Below, one piece after another: positions 5,120-5,369 of a DNA stretch of 5,369 nucleotides. The stretch's first letter is position 1; each line of letters starts with the position of its first letter. The stretch is taken from NCBI GenBank assembly GCA_030248825.1, contig JARCMB010000179.1, positions 1-5,369 on the forward strand, given 5' to 3'. This DNA is from Pseudanabaenaceae cyanobacterium MP8IB2.15. Its GTDB lineage: Bacteria; Cyanobacteriota; Cyanobacteriia; Pseudanabaenales; Pseudanabaenaceae. The translations under genes and the position numbers were made by a program. The notes under the pieces were generated by a model that made no database searches, was not told the DNA's origin, and worked only from the letters and a program-made list of their open reading frames with translations.

Positions 5120-5369
5120 ATGAAAAAGAAGCAAGCAACCATGCCTGTATGCTTCCGAGCAATGTTGATCGCTCTACTGGCAAGTCCATTTGCCAACCCA
5201 TTGGCAAGCTTAGCCATCACGGGTGGGGCCTTACTGGCTCAAGAATCCGATCGAACTAACACTCAAACCGAAGTCAAGCCAGAACGAATTCCTTTAACTA
5301 AACCGACCACACCTGTCTCAAAGCCCAATTTAAAGCCAAGCCTAAGACCAAGCCTAAGACCAAGCTCAA
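5120..5369 (+). CDS. Putative secreted protein with Pro/Lys-rich repeat tail, 3' end missing
   Basis: The frame from the ATG at 5120 runs open to the window edge, 83 codons. I do not recognise the family. The N-terminus looks like a Sec signal peptide: MKKKQ with Arg13 as the basic part, a hydrophobic stretch at about 14-40, and possible cleavage after A32 (SLA) or A40 (LLA). There is no lipobox cysteine. After it comes a polar, low-complexity region with many Pro, Lys, Thr and Ser, ending in the tetrapeptides PNLK, PSLR, PSLR and PSS. Such a linker often joins a signal peptide to a periplasmic or wall-binding domain, but that domain would be outside the window. The Met at residue 8 is an alternative start. 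No Shine-Dalgarno precedes either ATG. The gene is divergent from the DUF1350-pheA unit. Confidence 0.65.
   Translation, partial: MKKKQATMPVCFRAMLIALLASPFANPLASLAITGGALLAQESDRTNTQTEVKPERIPLTKPTTPVSKPNLKPSLRPSLRPSS
5324..5369 (+). repeat. 12-bp tandem repeat coding for P-(S/N)-L-(R/K), cut by the window end
   Basis: CCAAGCCTAAGA occurs twice without a mismatch at 5336-5347 and 5348-5359. It is followed by a partial, diverged unit CCAAGCTCAA (5360-5369) and preceded by a degenerate unit CCCAATTTAAAG (5324-5335). The unit length is a multiple of three, so the repeat keeps the reading frame and encodes PNLK, PSLR, PSLR and PSS. Two identical adjacent units suggest recent duplication. The array may continue past the edge. 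Confidence 0.8.

Noticed and set aside
1..5369. Search for tRNA, rRNA, CRISPR arrays, insertion sequences, attachment sites and defence genes
   Set aside because: No cloverleaf-like or rRNA segment, no spaced direct-repeat array, no transposase or integrase motif, and no terminal inverted repeats were seen; coding is explained by core genes.

Overview
The window is a piece of cyanobacterial chromosome. Three things show this: the psbA gene for the photosystem II D1 protein, a DUF1350 protein (a family of cyanobacteria and plastid-bearing eukaryotes), and a strong excess of the CGATCG core of the cyanobacterial HIP1 repeat (14 copies by eye). The exact lineage cannot be read from the sequence.

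Layout: nearly everything is on the minus strand, so transcription runs right to left. From right to left there is a two-gene unit, a DUF1350 alpha/beta-hydrolase-like protein (4127-4927) overlapping prephenate dehydratase pheA (3294-4130) by an ATGA junction. Next comes a 161-bp gap holding a candidate promoter, then the murC-murB pair (1735-3132 and 778-1710), which carries out successive cytoplasmic steps of peptidoglycan precursor synthesis. A 142-bp gap follows with a clear sigma-70-type promoter, and then psbA (from 635 to the left edge, cut after codon 211). At the right edge, diverging from the DUF1350 gene across about 190 bp, a plus-strand gene begins at 5120. It encodes a putative secreted protein with a signal peptide followed by a Pro/Lys/Arg-rich tail that enters a P-(S/N)-L-(R/K) tetrapeptide repeat where the window ends.

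How the genes work together: murC and murB form a cell-wall operon. pheA makes phenylpyruvate on the phenylalanine branch, and its tight coupling to an uncharacterised hydrolase-like protein is the main functional puzzle. psbA has its own promoter overlapped by an HLR1-like (RpaB-type) light-response element, and the encoded D1 carries Glu130 and other residues of the high-light isoform.

Most of the window is ordinary core-genome content. I found no mobile element, CRISPR array, tRNA or rRNA, and no convincing new defence or biosynthetic system. The points worth a second look are the HIP1-core variant, the HLR1-like site, the DUF1350-pheA coupling, and the right-edge secreted repeat protein with a possible nine-codon leader ORF.
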